Of a DNA stretch of 37,175 nucleotides, positions 23,509 through 31,193 are shown in pieces. The position numbers and the translations under genes were made by a program. The DNA is taken from contig JAFQSY010000034.1 of the NCBI GenBank assembly GCA_017409265.1, forward strand, positions 1 through 37,175. The letters run 5' to 3'. The notes under the pieces were generated by a model. That model did not search any database and was not told the origin of the DNA. It was given only the letters and a program-made list of their open reading frames with translations. Position 1 is the first letter of the stretch; every line of letters begins with the position of its first letter. The DNA is from Clostridia bacterium. Lineage in GTDB: Bacteria; Bacillota; Clostridia; Oscillospirales; Acutalibacteraceae.

Positions 23509-24489
23509 TTACATTTTGCCGCTTGATGTAAGACTTCCGTTAAGAAACTCCGTGCGGAACCAGACATTACTTATTTCAAAGTTTTTACCGTTGAGATATT
23601 CAAGACAGCCCGCATCGGAAGTGAATGTGAATTTGAGTCTGTAAGAATATAAAAACTGTTTTTTATATCCCAGCGCCTTGTTCAAAGAGTTTGTGCCGTA
23701 TTTTCCGTCGCCGAGAAGGGGATGACCTATGCTTGCAAAGTGCGCCCTTATCTGATGAGTTCTGCCTGTCAGAAGCTCAACCTCAACCAGACTTAATCCG
23801 TCTTTTTCATTTATAACATTATATTTTGTCCTGATTTCTTTGGAACCGGGTTTTTCTGATTTGAAAACATCAACCTTGTTTTTCTTTTCGTCTTTTGAAA
23901 GCCATCCCGTAAGCAATCCGCTTTTTTTGTTGAGCGTGCCGTGGATAACGCAGAGATAATATTTTTCTATTTCTCTGTCCTTCAGCTTTTGATTGAGAAT
24001 GCGCAGGCTTTCGGCGTTTTTTGCCGCAATAACAATTCCGCCTGTATTTCTGTCAATTCTGTTGACAAGCGCGGGAGCAAATGAGTTTTCATCCTTCGGG
24101 TTGTAATCTCCTTTTTCGTAAAGATAGCGTTTGACTCTTGTTATCAGCGTGTCATTATATTCCGTTTCATCGGGATGTGAAAGCAATCCGACTTTTTTGT
24201 TGAGAAGAATAATATTTTTATCCTCATAAACTATATCAAGATTTTTAGATGCGGAAAGAAAATCGTAGCGTTCGTCGGCAGGAGCAAAAAACTCATCATT
24301 GATATACATATCAACAACATCGTTTTCGCACAGCTTTGCTGAAATGTCGCTGCGCTTTGAATTGACTTTGATTCTTTTTGTTCTGATATACTTATACATT
24401 AGTGATTTGGGCAGGGCAGGAACTGCTTTTGAAATGAATTTGTCGAGCCTCTGACCCGAATCGTTTTTTGAAATTATAAAACTTTTCAA
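23509..24489 (-). CDS. RluA-family pseudouridine synthase (RluC/RluD-like)
   Basis: 326 residues. An N-terminal S4 RNA-binding domain (SGQRLDKFISKAVPALPKSLMYKYI..KRIKVN, about 11-66) leads into the RluA catalytic domain, with D146 in NRIDRNTGG (usual HRLDxxTSG), GRTHQIRAH and HPLLGDGKYG. It isomerises uridines in 23S rRNA or tRNA. The usual His before the catalytic Asp motif is Asn here. The gene starts with TTG 24489: AAGAGG lies 6 bases upstream and there is no ATG upstream of residue 31, which would cut off the S4 domain. Confidence 0.9.
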   Translation of the reverse strand: MKSFIISKNDSGQRLDKFISKAVPALPKSLMYKYIRTKRIKVNSKRSDISAKLCENDVVDMYINDEFFAPADERYDFLSASKNLDIVYEDKNIILLNKKVGLLSHPDETEYNDTLITRVKRYLYEKGDYNPKDENSFAPALVNRIDRNTGGIVIAAKNAESLRILNQKLKDREIEKYYLCVIHGTLNKKSGLLTGWLSKDEKKNKVDVFKSEKPGSKEIRTKYNVINEKDGLSLVEVELLTGRTHQIRAHFASIGHPLLGDGKYGTNSLNKALGYKKQFLYSYRLKFTFTSDAGCLEYLNGKNFEISNVWFRTEFLNGSLTSSGKM

Positions 24490-24593
24490 TTTATACCTCT
24501 TGCAATCAAACCGAAAGAATTTTAAAAAAAGCTTTTCAAATTTGATAATTCGTTATATAATCAATAAAAATACGTCTTAAGGACGGTGTATCG

Positions 24594-25307
24594 GTGGAAA
24601 ATAAAGACACAAAAATCAATAACCCTCATCAGCATCATAGGGCAAGAGTACGCGAAACTTTCAAAAAAGCCGGTGTTGACGGAATGCCTGACCATAATCT
24701 GCTTGAACTGCTGCTGTTTTATTCCATTCCGAGAAAGGATACAAACGAGCTTGCTCACAGGCTTATTGAAACCTTCGGCTCGCTCAACGGAGTTTTTGAT
24801 GCGTCATATGAACAGCTTATTGAGGTTGAAGGAATGGGTGAAAGCTCGGCTTTGTTGCTGTCGCTTGTGCCCGGTATCTGCAGGCGCTATATTGAGGGAA
24901 TGACGGATAAAAAGAAAATCAATTTAAGCACTCCCGAAGCAGCAAAAGAATATATTGTTAAGAAGTATTACGGCTGCAAAAATGAGGTTTTTTATATGCT
25001 GTGTCTGGATTCAGCCGGCAATCTTATAAACTGCTGCAAGCTCAGCGAAGGCTCATCGGGCACGGTTGTTGTCGATAAAAGAATCATGCTTGAAGCTGCG
25101 ATGAGAAACAAGGCAGACAAGGTGGTTTTTGCCCATAACCATCCCAACGGAGTTGCTGCTCCTTCAAAGGATGACCTTGAGCTTACGTATGAGTTTTCAT
25201 CCATTCTGTCAAACATCGGAATAAGAGCTACGGATCATCTGATTGTTTCGGGTGATGATGTTCTTTCTCTTGTGTCTGTGGAAAAATTTAAAACTCTTTT
25301 TCTTTAA
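24594..25307 (+). CDS. radC: RadC/YeeS family JAB domain protein
   Basis: 237 residues. An N-terminal helix-hairpin-helix-like region (GMPDHNLLELLLFYSIPRKD, then VEGMGESSALLL) is followed by the RadC JAMM domain with FAHNHPNGVAAPSKDD, the metal-binding HxHPxGxxxPSxxD motif. Historically called a DNA repair protein; its real role is uncertain. It starts with GTG 24594, with AAGGA 10 bases upstream. It converges on the GH5 gene, and the two stop codons overlap. Confidence 0.93.
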   Translation: MENKDTKINNPHQHHRARVRETFKKAGVDGMPDHNLLELLLFYSIPRKDTNELAHRLIETFGSLNGVFDASYEQLIEVEGMGESSALLLSLVPGICRRYIEGMTDKKKINLSTPEAAKEYIVKKYYGCKNEVFYMLCLDSAGNLINCCKLSEGSSGTVVVDKRIMLEAAMRNKADKVVFAHNHPNGVAAPSKDDLELTYEFSSILSNIGIRATDHLIVSGDDVLSLVSVEKFKTLFL

Positions 25308-26785
25308 AATTCAATTATAACCTTATGGATTCCCGGTGCCGCTGTGATTTTGAGCATGGCGGCGCCGTTTTCGTTTATTGGTTCAAGAGTATATTCGCCG
25401 TCGCATTCAATGCTCTTATATGCCTTGTGAATATATATTTCGGTAGGAACGGGATATTCTTTATCTTGGTTGTATGTAAGGGTAAAAATATTGTTATTTC
25501 TGTCAAAACAGTATTTTTCAATTTTTCCGCAGACCGCAACAGGGGCTGTTCTTATAAGACTGCCCATAATCGGGTTTTCAAGCAGACCTTCATAATATGC
25601 CCAATATGTCTGGCTCCACTGATAGCTGTCAAATTTGTCAAGCAGATAATCAATGTGGTAAAGCCAATCGGTTCCTTCCGATGCTCCGCCCCATTCACCG
25701 ACAAGCAGGGGAACACCGAGCCTTTCCTGTGAACGCCTGTGTTCATCAAAAATTGAACCGACTCGGTTGTTGCTTGCGTATTTATATGCAGGTGTATCAA
25801 CCATAAGGTCATACGCGTGAGGTGCAAAGCAGAGCTGATCCTCGCGCTTTCCGTCGTAGTTTACCGCCGGAGCCGAATAGGGAATGCCGAGATTTGAATA
25901 ATAGCTGTTTTCCATAATGATAATGCCGTTATCCGTAATCTCTCTGATTGCTTTTGCTGTTTTGTTGATGAATTTTGAATATGCGCCAGTGTCAAACTTT
26001 CTGATAAGCTCATCTCCTGCGCTTGTTACCTTGCGGAAGAGGTTCGGGTCATCAAACGGGTCAAGGCATTTTACAGCATTGCCCGTTACAAGATTTTTAA
26101 GCATCTGAAACTTCTTACAGCGTTTATCGGTTAAAACGGTTTTTGCAACGCTCAATATGAGTTTTCTGAAAACCTTTCCACCGTCGCTGCCGGGGAAAGG
26201 TTCATTGAGAATGTCAAAGCCGAAAAGGGCAGGATGATCCTTGAATCTTTCCGCAACATGCTTCCACATATTGCAGAAATAGGTCTGAAGAGGAACTCCG
26301 TTATATTCTTTGTCTGCCCAGAAATTATCAAAGCAGTTGTGAGTTGCTTTACCCCAGAAATATCCTTCGGCCCATACAAGTCTTGTCGGGTGGAATTTTG
26401 CGCCGTCGGTAAGGCATGCCCATTCGGGCGCACCGTCGCCTGCCATGTTGTAAAAACCGGCATAAAGGTCCTGGTGCATATCGAGGTAAAAATAGATGCC
26501 GTATTTTGAGCATAAGTCGGCAACTTTTTCAATCTTATCAAGATATTCCTCATTATATTTACAGGGTTCGGGCTCAACTGCATCCCATGTAAGACCGAGA
26601 CGGATAATATTGAACCCGTGTTCACTCAATTTTGAAATTAGTTTTTCATCAAAAGGTACATCGTAAGTTCTTCTTTCATGCTCTGATTTGTTATATCCCT
26701 TGTCGCAAAGATTCATGCCGTTGAAAATTCTTTGTCTGCCCTCGGAGTCAACAAATCGGTTTTCAAATGTTGAGATTTTCAGCAT
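25304..26785 (-). CDS. GH5 family glycoside hydrolase (endoglycoceramidase-like)
   Basis: 493 residues. The TIM barrel has IIRLGLTWDAVEPEP, DMHQDLYAG, the acid/base E195 in DILNEPFPG and nucleophile E364 in LVGEWGG, with a C-terminal beta-sandwich (about 400-493). The D-M-H-Q-D stretch and NEPFPG context resemble endoglycoceramidase/glucocerebrosidase-type GH5 proteins more than cellulases. These cleave glucosyl-ceramide or steryl-glucoside type linkages, but sequence alone does not fix the substrate. No signal peptide is seen, which is unusual for a lipid-glycan enzyme. The promoter is at 26820-26848 on the minus strand. Confidence 0.85.
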   Translation of the reverse strand: MLKISTFENRFVDSEGRQRIFNGMNLCDKGYNKSEHERRTYDVPFDEKLISKLSEHGFNIIRLGLTWDAVEPEPCKYNEEYLDKIEKVADLCSKYGIYFYLDMHQDLYAGFYNMAGDGAPEWACLTDGAKFHPTRLVWAEGYFWGKATHNCFDNFWADKEYNGVPLQTYFCNMWKHVAERFKDHPALFGFDILNEPFPGSDGGKVFRKLILSVAKTVLTDKRCKKFQMLKNLVTGNAVKCLDPFDDPNLFRKVTSAGDELIRKFDTGAYSKFINKTAKAIREITDNGIIIMENSYYSNLGIPYSAPAVNYDGKREDQLCFAPHAYDLMVDTPAYKYASNNRVGSIFDEHRRSQERLGVPLLVGEWGGASEGTDWLYHIDYLLDKFDSYQWSQTYWAYYEGLLENPIMGSLIRTAPVAVCGKIEKYCFDRNNNIFTLTYNQDKEYPVPTEIYIHKAYKSIECDGEYTLEPINENGAAMLKITAAPGIHKVIIEF

Positions 26786-26819
26786 AGTAATTGCACCCTT
26801 TCAAAATTTATCCATTTTG

Positions 26820-26848
26820 ATTATACCATTATAACTTTATTTATGCAA
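26820..26848 (-). promoter_or_regulatory. Promoter of the GH5 gene
   Basis: On the minus strand TTGCAT (26848-26843), a 17-base spacer and TATAAT (26825-26820), 34 bases before the start codon. Confidence 0.7.
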
Positions 26849-26879
26849 TATTATTTTTAGTTAATGTTTCAAATTCGTG

Positions 26880-26908
26880 TTGCGTTATGAAAATATGTGT
26901 GGTATACT
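26880..26908 (+). promoter_or_regulatory. Promoter of the iron alcohol dehydrogenase
   Basis: TTGCGT (26880-26885), a 17-base spacer and TATACT (26903-26908), 37 bases before ATG 26946; SD TAGGAG lies 5-10 bases before the ATG. Confidence 0.55.
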
Positions 26909-26945
26909 TTATTTGTATAATTTTATTTGAAATAGGAGTAATATT

Positions 26946-28163
26946 ATGGCAGCATCAACACTTTTTAAAATGTATTGCAGAACTTATCAGGGTATTTTCA
27001 GAGTTGCGGTTAATTTCCTTAATTGGAAAGAACCCGAACTTGTGAAGGGCGCAGGCAGCGTTAAAAAGCTTCCTGAGGTAGTTAAGGCGAACGGTCATAA
27101 CAGCGTTCTTGTTGTAACCGATAAGGGCCTTATGGGGCTTCATCTGCTTGACGGTCTTTTTGAGGGACTTGAAAAGGCAAATGTCAAGTATGCAGTATAT
27201 GACGGAACACAGCCTAATCCCACCATCAACAACATTGAAGATGCACGTCAACTTTATGTTGATAACAATTGTTCTGCAGTTATCGCATTCGGCGGCGGTT
27301 CGCCCATGGACTGTGCAAAGGTTGCGGCAGCAAGAATTGCAAGACCTAAAACCAGCGTTCAGAAGATGAGGGGAACTCTTAAAATTCTCAAGAAGCTTCC
27401 GACAATTTATGCAGTTCCTACAACTGCGGGAACAGGCTCCGAAACAACCATCGCAGCCGTTGTTTCTGACCCGACAACTCATGAAAAATATGCTCTTCAG
27501 GATCCCGTTCTCCGTCCCAAGTATGCGGTTCTTGATCCTGAGCTTACAGTCGGTCTGCCTCCTCACATAACTTCAACAACAGGTATGGATGCTCTTACCC
27601 ATGCAGTTGAGGCATATATCGGTCACAGCAACACAAAAGAAACTGCTGCTGCTGCCGAAAAGGCAACCAGGATGATTTTTGAAAATATTCTTAAAGTATA
27701 CGAAAACGGCAAGGATCTTGTTGCAAGAGAAAATATGCTCGAAGCCTCATATCTTGCAGGTATCGCATTCACAAGAGCTTATGTCGGTTATGTTCATGCA
27801 ATCGCTCATAATTTCGGCGGTATGTACGGAACTCCTCACGGTCTTGCAAATGCTGTTATTCTTCCCTATGTTCTTGATGCATTCGGTGAAACCGCTCATA
27901 AGCCCCTCGCAAAGCTCGCTGATATTGCAGGTCTTGAAACAGCGGGTATGAACGAAGCACAGAAAGCAAATCTCTTTATTTCTAAAATCAGAGAGTATAA
28001 CAAACTTCTCAATATTCCTGAGCACCTTGAGGTTCAGGAAAAGGATATTGACACAATCGCAAAGAGAGCAAATAAAGAAGGCAATCCTCTTTATCCCGTT
28101 CCCAAGATTATGGATGTCGATGATTTGAAGGCTGTTATCCGTAAAGTAGGAAATCTTAATTAA
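26946..28163 (+). CDS. Iron-containing alcohol dehydrogenase
   Basis: 405 residues. After a 30-residue N-terminal extension, the NAD(P)-binding domain shows VLVVTDKGL and FGGGSPMDCAKV. The metal site is formed by GMDALTHAVEAY and HAIAHNFGGMYGTPHGLANAV (Asp and three His of the class III family). It interconverts alcohols or glycols and aldehydes, likely in fermentation; the substrate is unresolved. Its own promoter and the lack of close partners suggest a single-gene unit, possibly running into the lipase gene 58 bases downstream. Confidence 0.93.
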   Translation: MAASTLFKMYCRTYQGIFRVAVNFLNWKEPELVKGAGSVKKLPEVVKANGHNSVLVVTDKGLMGLHLLDGLFEGLEKANVKYAVYDGTQPNPTINNIEDARQLYVDNNCSAVIAFGGGSPMDCAKVAAARIARPKTSVQKMRGTLKILKKLPTIYAVPTTAGTGSETTIAAVVSDPTTHEKYALQDPVLRPKYAVLDPELTVGLPPHITSTTGMDALTHAVEAYIGHSNTKETAAAAEKATRMIFENILKVYENGKDLVARENMLEASYLAGIAFTRAYVGYVHAIAHNFGGMYGTPHGLANAVILPYVLDAFGETAHKPLAKLADIAGLETAGMNEAQKANLFISKIREYNKLLNIPEHLEVQEKDIDTIAKRANKEGNPLYPVPKIMDVDDLKAVIRKVGNLN

Positions 28164-28221
28164 ATGTTTAACAAAATATTAACACAATTTTAGTTAATTA
28201 TTACTGAAAGGAAGTGTTGTT

Positions 28222-29493
28222 ATGAAGCTGAAAAAGATTATTTGTACTATTGTTGCAGCGGTAATTGCGATGAGTTCATTTTCTGTTTCGGTATTTGCGG
28301 CAGACTCAAAATGGGAAGCCAAAAACGAAGAGCCATTTATTTTTGTTCACGGGCTCAACGGTTGGGGCGGTGCTGAAGGTATCAATGGTGTTATTCCTTA
28401 TTGGGGTGCGACAACGGGCGATTTGATGGATTATCTGCGTGGTGAAGGATACGAGTGCTATTCGGCATCTGTCGGACCTTTAAGCAGCGCATGGGACAGA
28501 GCCTGCGAGCTTTATGCCCAGCTTACGGGAACAACCGTTGACTACGGCGAAGCTCATTCAAAAGCCCATAACCATGACCGCTACGGAAGAACTTTTTATC
28601 AGCCTCTTGTTCAGGATTGGGGAGAGCTTGATGAAAACGGAAAAATTCAGCAGATTCATCTGATAGGACACAGCTTCGGCGGTACCACCTCGAGAATGCT
28701 TGTTCATCTTCTCGGCAAAGGTTCTGCGGAAGAGATGGCTGCAACACCTTCCGATGATATTTCACCGCTTTTCACGGGCGGCAAATCCGACTGGGTGAAG
28801 AGTGTGACGACAATATGCACACCTCATAACAGTGCATCTGTTTATTATCCTCTGGAACTGCTTGGTCTTGATGTTTTTGTTCAGACCTTCAGTTATATTT
28901 ATGCGGGAACGATGGGCAGGTCTTATCTGAACGGCAGAATTGTTGATTTTTATCTTGAGCAGTTCGGACTGACGGATATTCCCGGCGGAGAAAAGGCGGA
29001 TAATTTTTTTGTGGCTCTGAATCGCATTCTTGAAAACAAGGAAGATTCATGCCAGTATGACCTGACCCCCGAGGGAACAAAAAAGCTTAATGAAAAGCTT
29101 TCTGTTAATGAGGATATATACTATTTTTCATATGCTTTCTCAACAACAAATGAGGTTCTTGGGGTTCATCTGCCGAGTATAAAAACCAATCCTGTTATTT
29201 ATCTTACCTCGCTTGCAATGGGTATCGGAAAATTTACAGACCCCGTTCTCGGAACGGTTTATGACGGCGAGTGGCTTGCAAACGATGCTCTGGTTAATAC
29301 CGAAAGTGCAAAATATCCGCTTGATGAGCCCCACAAGGATTTTGACAGCGAAAACATTGAACGCGGAATATGGCATGTTATGCCTGTTGAGAGAGGCGAC
29401 CACGGTACGGCTATCGGGCTTTTTGCCGATGCCGGTGAAACACATGGATTTTATCTTGAGCTTTGTGAAATGCTCAACGCACTTCCCGATTAA
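28222..29493 (+). CDS. Secreted triacylglycerol lipase, staphylococcal/Geobacillus I.5-I.6 type
   Basis: 423 residues with a signal peptide cut after VFA (about residue 26). The family features are FVHGLNGWGG (oxyanion), VGPLSSAWDRACELYAQLTG, VDYGEAHS and HDRYGRTF. Nucleophile S151 lies in GHSFGG, with acid D355 in NDALVNT and base H394 in RGDHG. It hydrolyses esters of long-chain triglycerides or phospholipids outside the cell. SD AAAGGAAG precedes ATG 28222. No clear -35/-10 lies in the 58-base gap from the ADH gene, so read-through is possible. It is followed by a hairpin and a second secreted protein. Confidence 0.92.
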   Translation: MKLKKIICTIVAAVIAMSSFSVSVFAADSKWEAKNEEPFIFVHGLNGWGGAEGINGVIPYWGATTGDLMDYLRGEGYECYSASVGPLSSAWDRACELYAQLTGTTVDYGEAHSKAHNHDRYGRTFYQPLVQDWGELDENGKIQQIHLIGHSFGGTTSRMLVHLLGKGSAEEMAATPSDDISPLFTGGKSDWVKSVTTICTPHNSASVYYPLELLGLDVFVQTFSYIYAGTMGRSYLNGRIVDFYLEQFGLTDIPGGEKADNFFVALNRILENKEDSCQYDLTPEGTKKLNEKLSVNEDIYYFSYAFSTTNEVLGVHLPSIKTNPVIYLTSLAMGIGKFTDPVLGTVYDGEWLANDALVNTESAKYPLDEPHKDFDSENIERGIWHVMPVERGDHGTAIGLFADAGETHGFYLELCEMLNALPD

Positions 29494-29502
29494 TCGAATA
29501 AT

Positions 29503-29527
29503 AAGGGGCTGTTTTTTACAGCCCCTT
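29503..29527 (+). terminator. Intercistronic hairpin after the lipase gene
   Basis: AAGGGGCTGT and ACAGCCCCTT pair around five T; no T tract follows (next bases GAATTTTAAGGAGG). It is weak as a terminator and may instead protect the lipase mRNA or attenuate the next gene, whose SD starts six bases later. Confidence 0.55.
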
Positions 29528-29545
29528 GAATTTTAAGGAGGAACA

Positions 29546-30595
29546 ATGAAACAGAAAAGAATCATAGCGGCAGTTCTGATTTTATCCGTTTTATTCAGCG
29601 GATTTTCGCTTACGGGTGAAGTCAGTGAGTTAAGAAGAACTCTTGACGGATATACCGAAACAGTTGTAAGATTTTTCAGAAGCAATTTCGGAATAAGAAG
29701 CTATTCAAATTATGAAGAACTATGTGTAATTCCCGAAACCGAAAACGGGTATGTTCCGCAGGGATACTGCTACAACGAAAAAATAAAACTTCATTTTATT
29801 TCTTATTATCACGATGAGTCAGCATCTGTTATTGCGGTTGTCGATGCAGAAAGCGGCAAAAGACTTAAAACGCTCATTCTTAAGCAGTCAAACGGCAAGG
29901 ATTTTAAGGGACATGCAGGCGGAATTGCCGAAGACGGAGAATATTTTTACCTTGCAGACGGAAAAAAATTCTACCGTTTGCCTTTGAAGAGCCTTGTTGA
30001 TGCCGTTGATGGCGGAGAGATTGTTCTTTCCGAAAGAGTTGTTACGGACGTTAAATGCTCGTATCTTAACAGCGACGGTACATATATTTATGCAGGTGAA
30101 TTTTATACTTTCACGAGCGGTGGCAGCTATGATACGGATAAATCTCATTACATGGCAATTTCACTCTTTGAAACATCATACTCACGCTGCAATGCTTACA
30201 GAATTTCCGATATTTCCGCTCTGTTTTCAGCTGAAGGCGGAGAAACGGCAGTTCCCGAGATGATTTTCACAACTCCAAATTGCGTTCAGGGTTTCACAAG
30301 ACTTTCTGACAGCGGATTTGCTTTGAGCATTTCTTACGGCAGGGATAATAACTCGAAACTTGCATTTTATGAAGATGTTACGGCAGGTAAAAGTGATTTT
30401 TCTGTTGATTTTAATGGCAAAGCAGTTCCGGCATATCATCTTGATAACAACGCAAGAACTGTTCAGCTGCGGCAGCCGCCTTTGCTTGAAGGCATTGACG
30501 ATGCCGACGGAAAGGTTGCGGGCATTTTTGAATCGGGAGCAAAGAAATACAGCGACTCGGCTTTTATCGTTAACAGCATTTGTGTTTTTGGGTAA
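29546..30595 (+). CDS. Secreted protein of unknown function, beta-propeller-like
   Basis: 349 residues with an N-terminal signal peptide or anchor (about 5-23). Segments repeat a blade-like pattern: FISYYHDESASVIAVVDAESGKRLKTLIL, GGIAEDGEYFYLADGKKFYRLPL, SDGTYIYAGEFY and FTRLSDSGFALSISYGRD. Together these suggest a small beta-propeller. No catalytic motif is evident. A very strong SD (TAAGGAGG) precedes ATG 29546. It lies 52 bases after the lipase and is probably co-expressed, so a lipase partner or substrate-binding role is possible. That link is inferred from position only. Confidence 0.7.
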   Translation: MKQKRIIAAVLILSVLFSGFSLTGEVSELRRTLDGYTETVVRFFRSNFGIRSYSNYEELCVIPETENGYVPQGYCYNEKIKLHFISYYHDESASVIAVVDAESGKRLKTLILKQSNGKDFKGHAGGIAEDGEYFYLADGKKFYRLPLKSLVDAVDGGEIVLSERVVTDVKCSYLNSDGTYIYAGEFYTFTSGGSYDTDKSHYMAISLFETSYSRCNAYRISDISALFSAEGGETAVPEMIFTTPNCVQGFTRLSDSGFALSISYGRDNNSKLAFYEDVTAGKSDFSVDFNGKAVPAYHLDNNARTVQLRQPPLLEGIDDADGKVAGIFESGAKKYSDSAFIVNSICVFG

Positions 30596-30643
30596 TTTTC
30601 CAAAAAAACTTTAACAAACTTTTTTGATGAAATAATTAGTTAT

Positions 30644-30680
30644 AAGCTGTGATTTGTTCGCAATTGACAAATTACAGCTT
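30644..30680. repeat. 14-bp inverted repeat with 9-base loop
   Basis: AAGCTGTGATTTGT (30644-30657) pairs fully (one G-U) with ACAAATTACAGCTT (30667-30680). No T tract follows on either strand, so it is not a clear terminator. It lies 48 bases after the preceding stop codon. Confidence 0.7.
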
Positions 30681-30770
30681 CTTAATATGTGCAAGTTCAC
30701 TAAAATAATTTTGCTTGTTTAAGTTTAACTGTTAAGGCTGAATAATTTCAAAGATTCATTTCTTTGTTGG

Positions 30771-30806
30771 TTTTGCACAAAACACATGCTTTGCTTTTGT
30801 GCAAAA
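30771..30806. repeat. 12-bp perfect inverted repeat directly upstream of a promoter
   Basis: TTTTGCACAAAA (30771-30782) and TTTTGTGCAAAA (30795-30806), 12-base spacer. It ends four bases before the -35 box at 30811, a position suited to an operator or activator site. Confidence 0.7.
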
Positions 30807-30810
30807 TTAC

Positions 30811-30838
30811 TTGACTTTTTCACGAAATGGTGTATAAT
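30811..30838 (+). promoter_or_regulatory. Promoter of the small ORF / structured RNA locus
   Basis: TTGACT (30811-30816), a 16-base spacer and TATAAT (30833-30838). The transcript would start near 30845, giving a short leader before ATG 30872. Confidence 0.75.
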
Positions 30839-30871
30839 AAAGCCACAACGAAAAGAAAGGAATGAATGTTA

Positions 30872-31006
30872 ATGAATTTCGAAAACACAACTTACAAAGC
30901 TGAAAGAAAGCTCATCGAGGAAATCGGCAAGGAGAAGAAGTTTCTTACATTCAAAAAACTCTGCAAAATCTTTGAGTTGAACGCTCTTCTCACCAGCCAC
31001 AACTAA
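30872..31006 (+). CDS. Small basic protein of 44 residues, unknown
   Basis: Starts MNFENTTYKAERK and ends LLTSHN. The middle is a lysine-rich, probably helical stretch (EEIGKEKKFLTFKKLCKIFEL). An in-frame ATG at 30866 would add two residues. AAAGAAAGG (30852-30860) is the SD, 11 bases before 30872 or 5 before 30866. Two-fold codons almost all end in C (TTC, AAC, TAC, ATC, CAC, TGC) and AAG/GAG are common, as in highly expressed genes, which supports real coding. It could be a leader peptide or toxin-like peptide, or simply part of a longer ncRNA. I do not recognise it. The stop codon lies in the loop of a small AGCCA/TGGCT hairpin. Confidence 0.6.
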   Translation: MNFENTTYKAERKLIEEIGKEKKFLTFKKLCKIFELNALLTSHN

Positions 31007-31014
31007 TGGCTGAA

Positions 31015-31115
31015 GAGGGCTGATTCCCTCAACCCCGTGAAATATCATCCCCAACGGGTGATTTCATATATTCTGACGCAGGAGCCAAGCCTGCGCAGAG
31101 CTTCAGAAAATCAGC
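31015..31115 (+). ncRNA. Candidate structured RNA / riboswitch-like element upstream of ymxH
   Basis: GCTGATT (31019-31025) is complementary to AATCAGC (31109-31115). This 7-bp helix either closes a three-way junction, or forms a pseudoknot with the loop of the GAGGG/CCCTC hairpin (31015-31019 with 31026-31030). Between the arms lie two long hairpins. One is 31037-31067 (GTGAAAT..ATTTCAT outer, CATCC..GGGTG inner). The other is 31071-31108 (TTCTGA..TCAGAA outer, CGCAGG..CCTGCG inner). CCCGT (31034-31038) can also pair with ACGGG (31054-31058), giving mutually exclusive folds. A terminator follows at once. It does not match the riboswitch classes I can recall. Confidence 0.55.
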
Positions 31116-31157
31116 ACAGACCGAAAAAGGTTAAATCCTTCTTCGGTCTGTTTTTTA
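31116..31157 (+). terminator. Intrinsic terminator after the structured element
   Basis: CAGACCGAA and TTCGGTCTG form a 9-bp outer stem (31117-31125, 31142-31150) with an inner AAGG/CCTT, followed by six T. It ends 37 bases before ymxH, which has no other clear promoter, so it could act as an attenuator. Confidence 0.9.
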
Positions 31158-31193
31158 TTTATGCTCATATAGTAAAGTAAAGGGGGAAAAAAG

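Noticed and set aside
30841-31003. Nine-base direct repeat AGCCACAAC at 30841 and 30995
   Set aside because: Too short to distinguish from chance; no third copy or flanking symmetry, so not called as an attachment site.
31037-31067. Resemblance of an ACGG loop to a guanidine-II (mini-ykkC) hairpin
   Set aside because: ACGG falls across loop and stem rather than as a closed tetraloop, and the paired second hairpin does not carry ACGR.
31071-31100. GACGCAGGAGCC resembles part of the c-di-GMP-I aptamer
   Set aside because: The CGCAGG/CCTGCG helix explains it, and the other conserved c-di-GMP-I segments are absent.
30840-31160. Retron msr-msd RNA or tmRNA
   Set aside because: No reverse transcriptase nearby, no long a1/a2 repeats, and no tRNA-like end.
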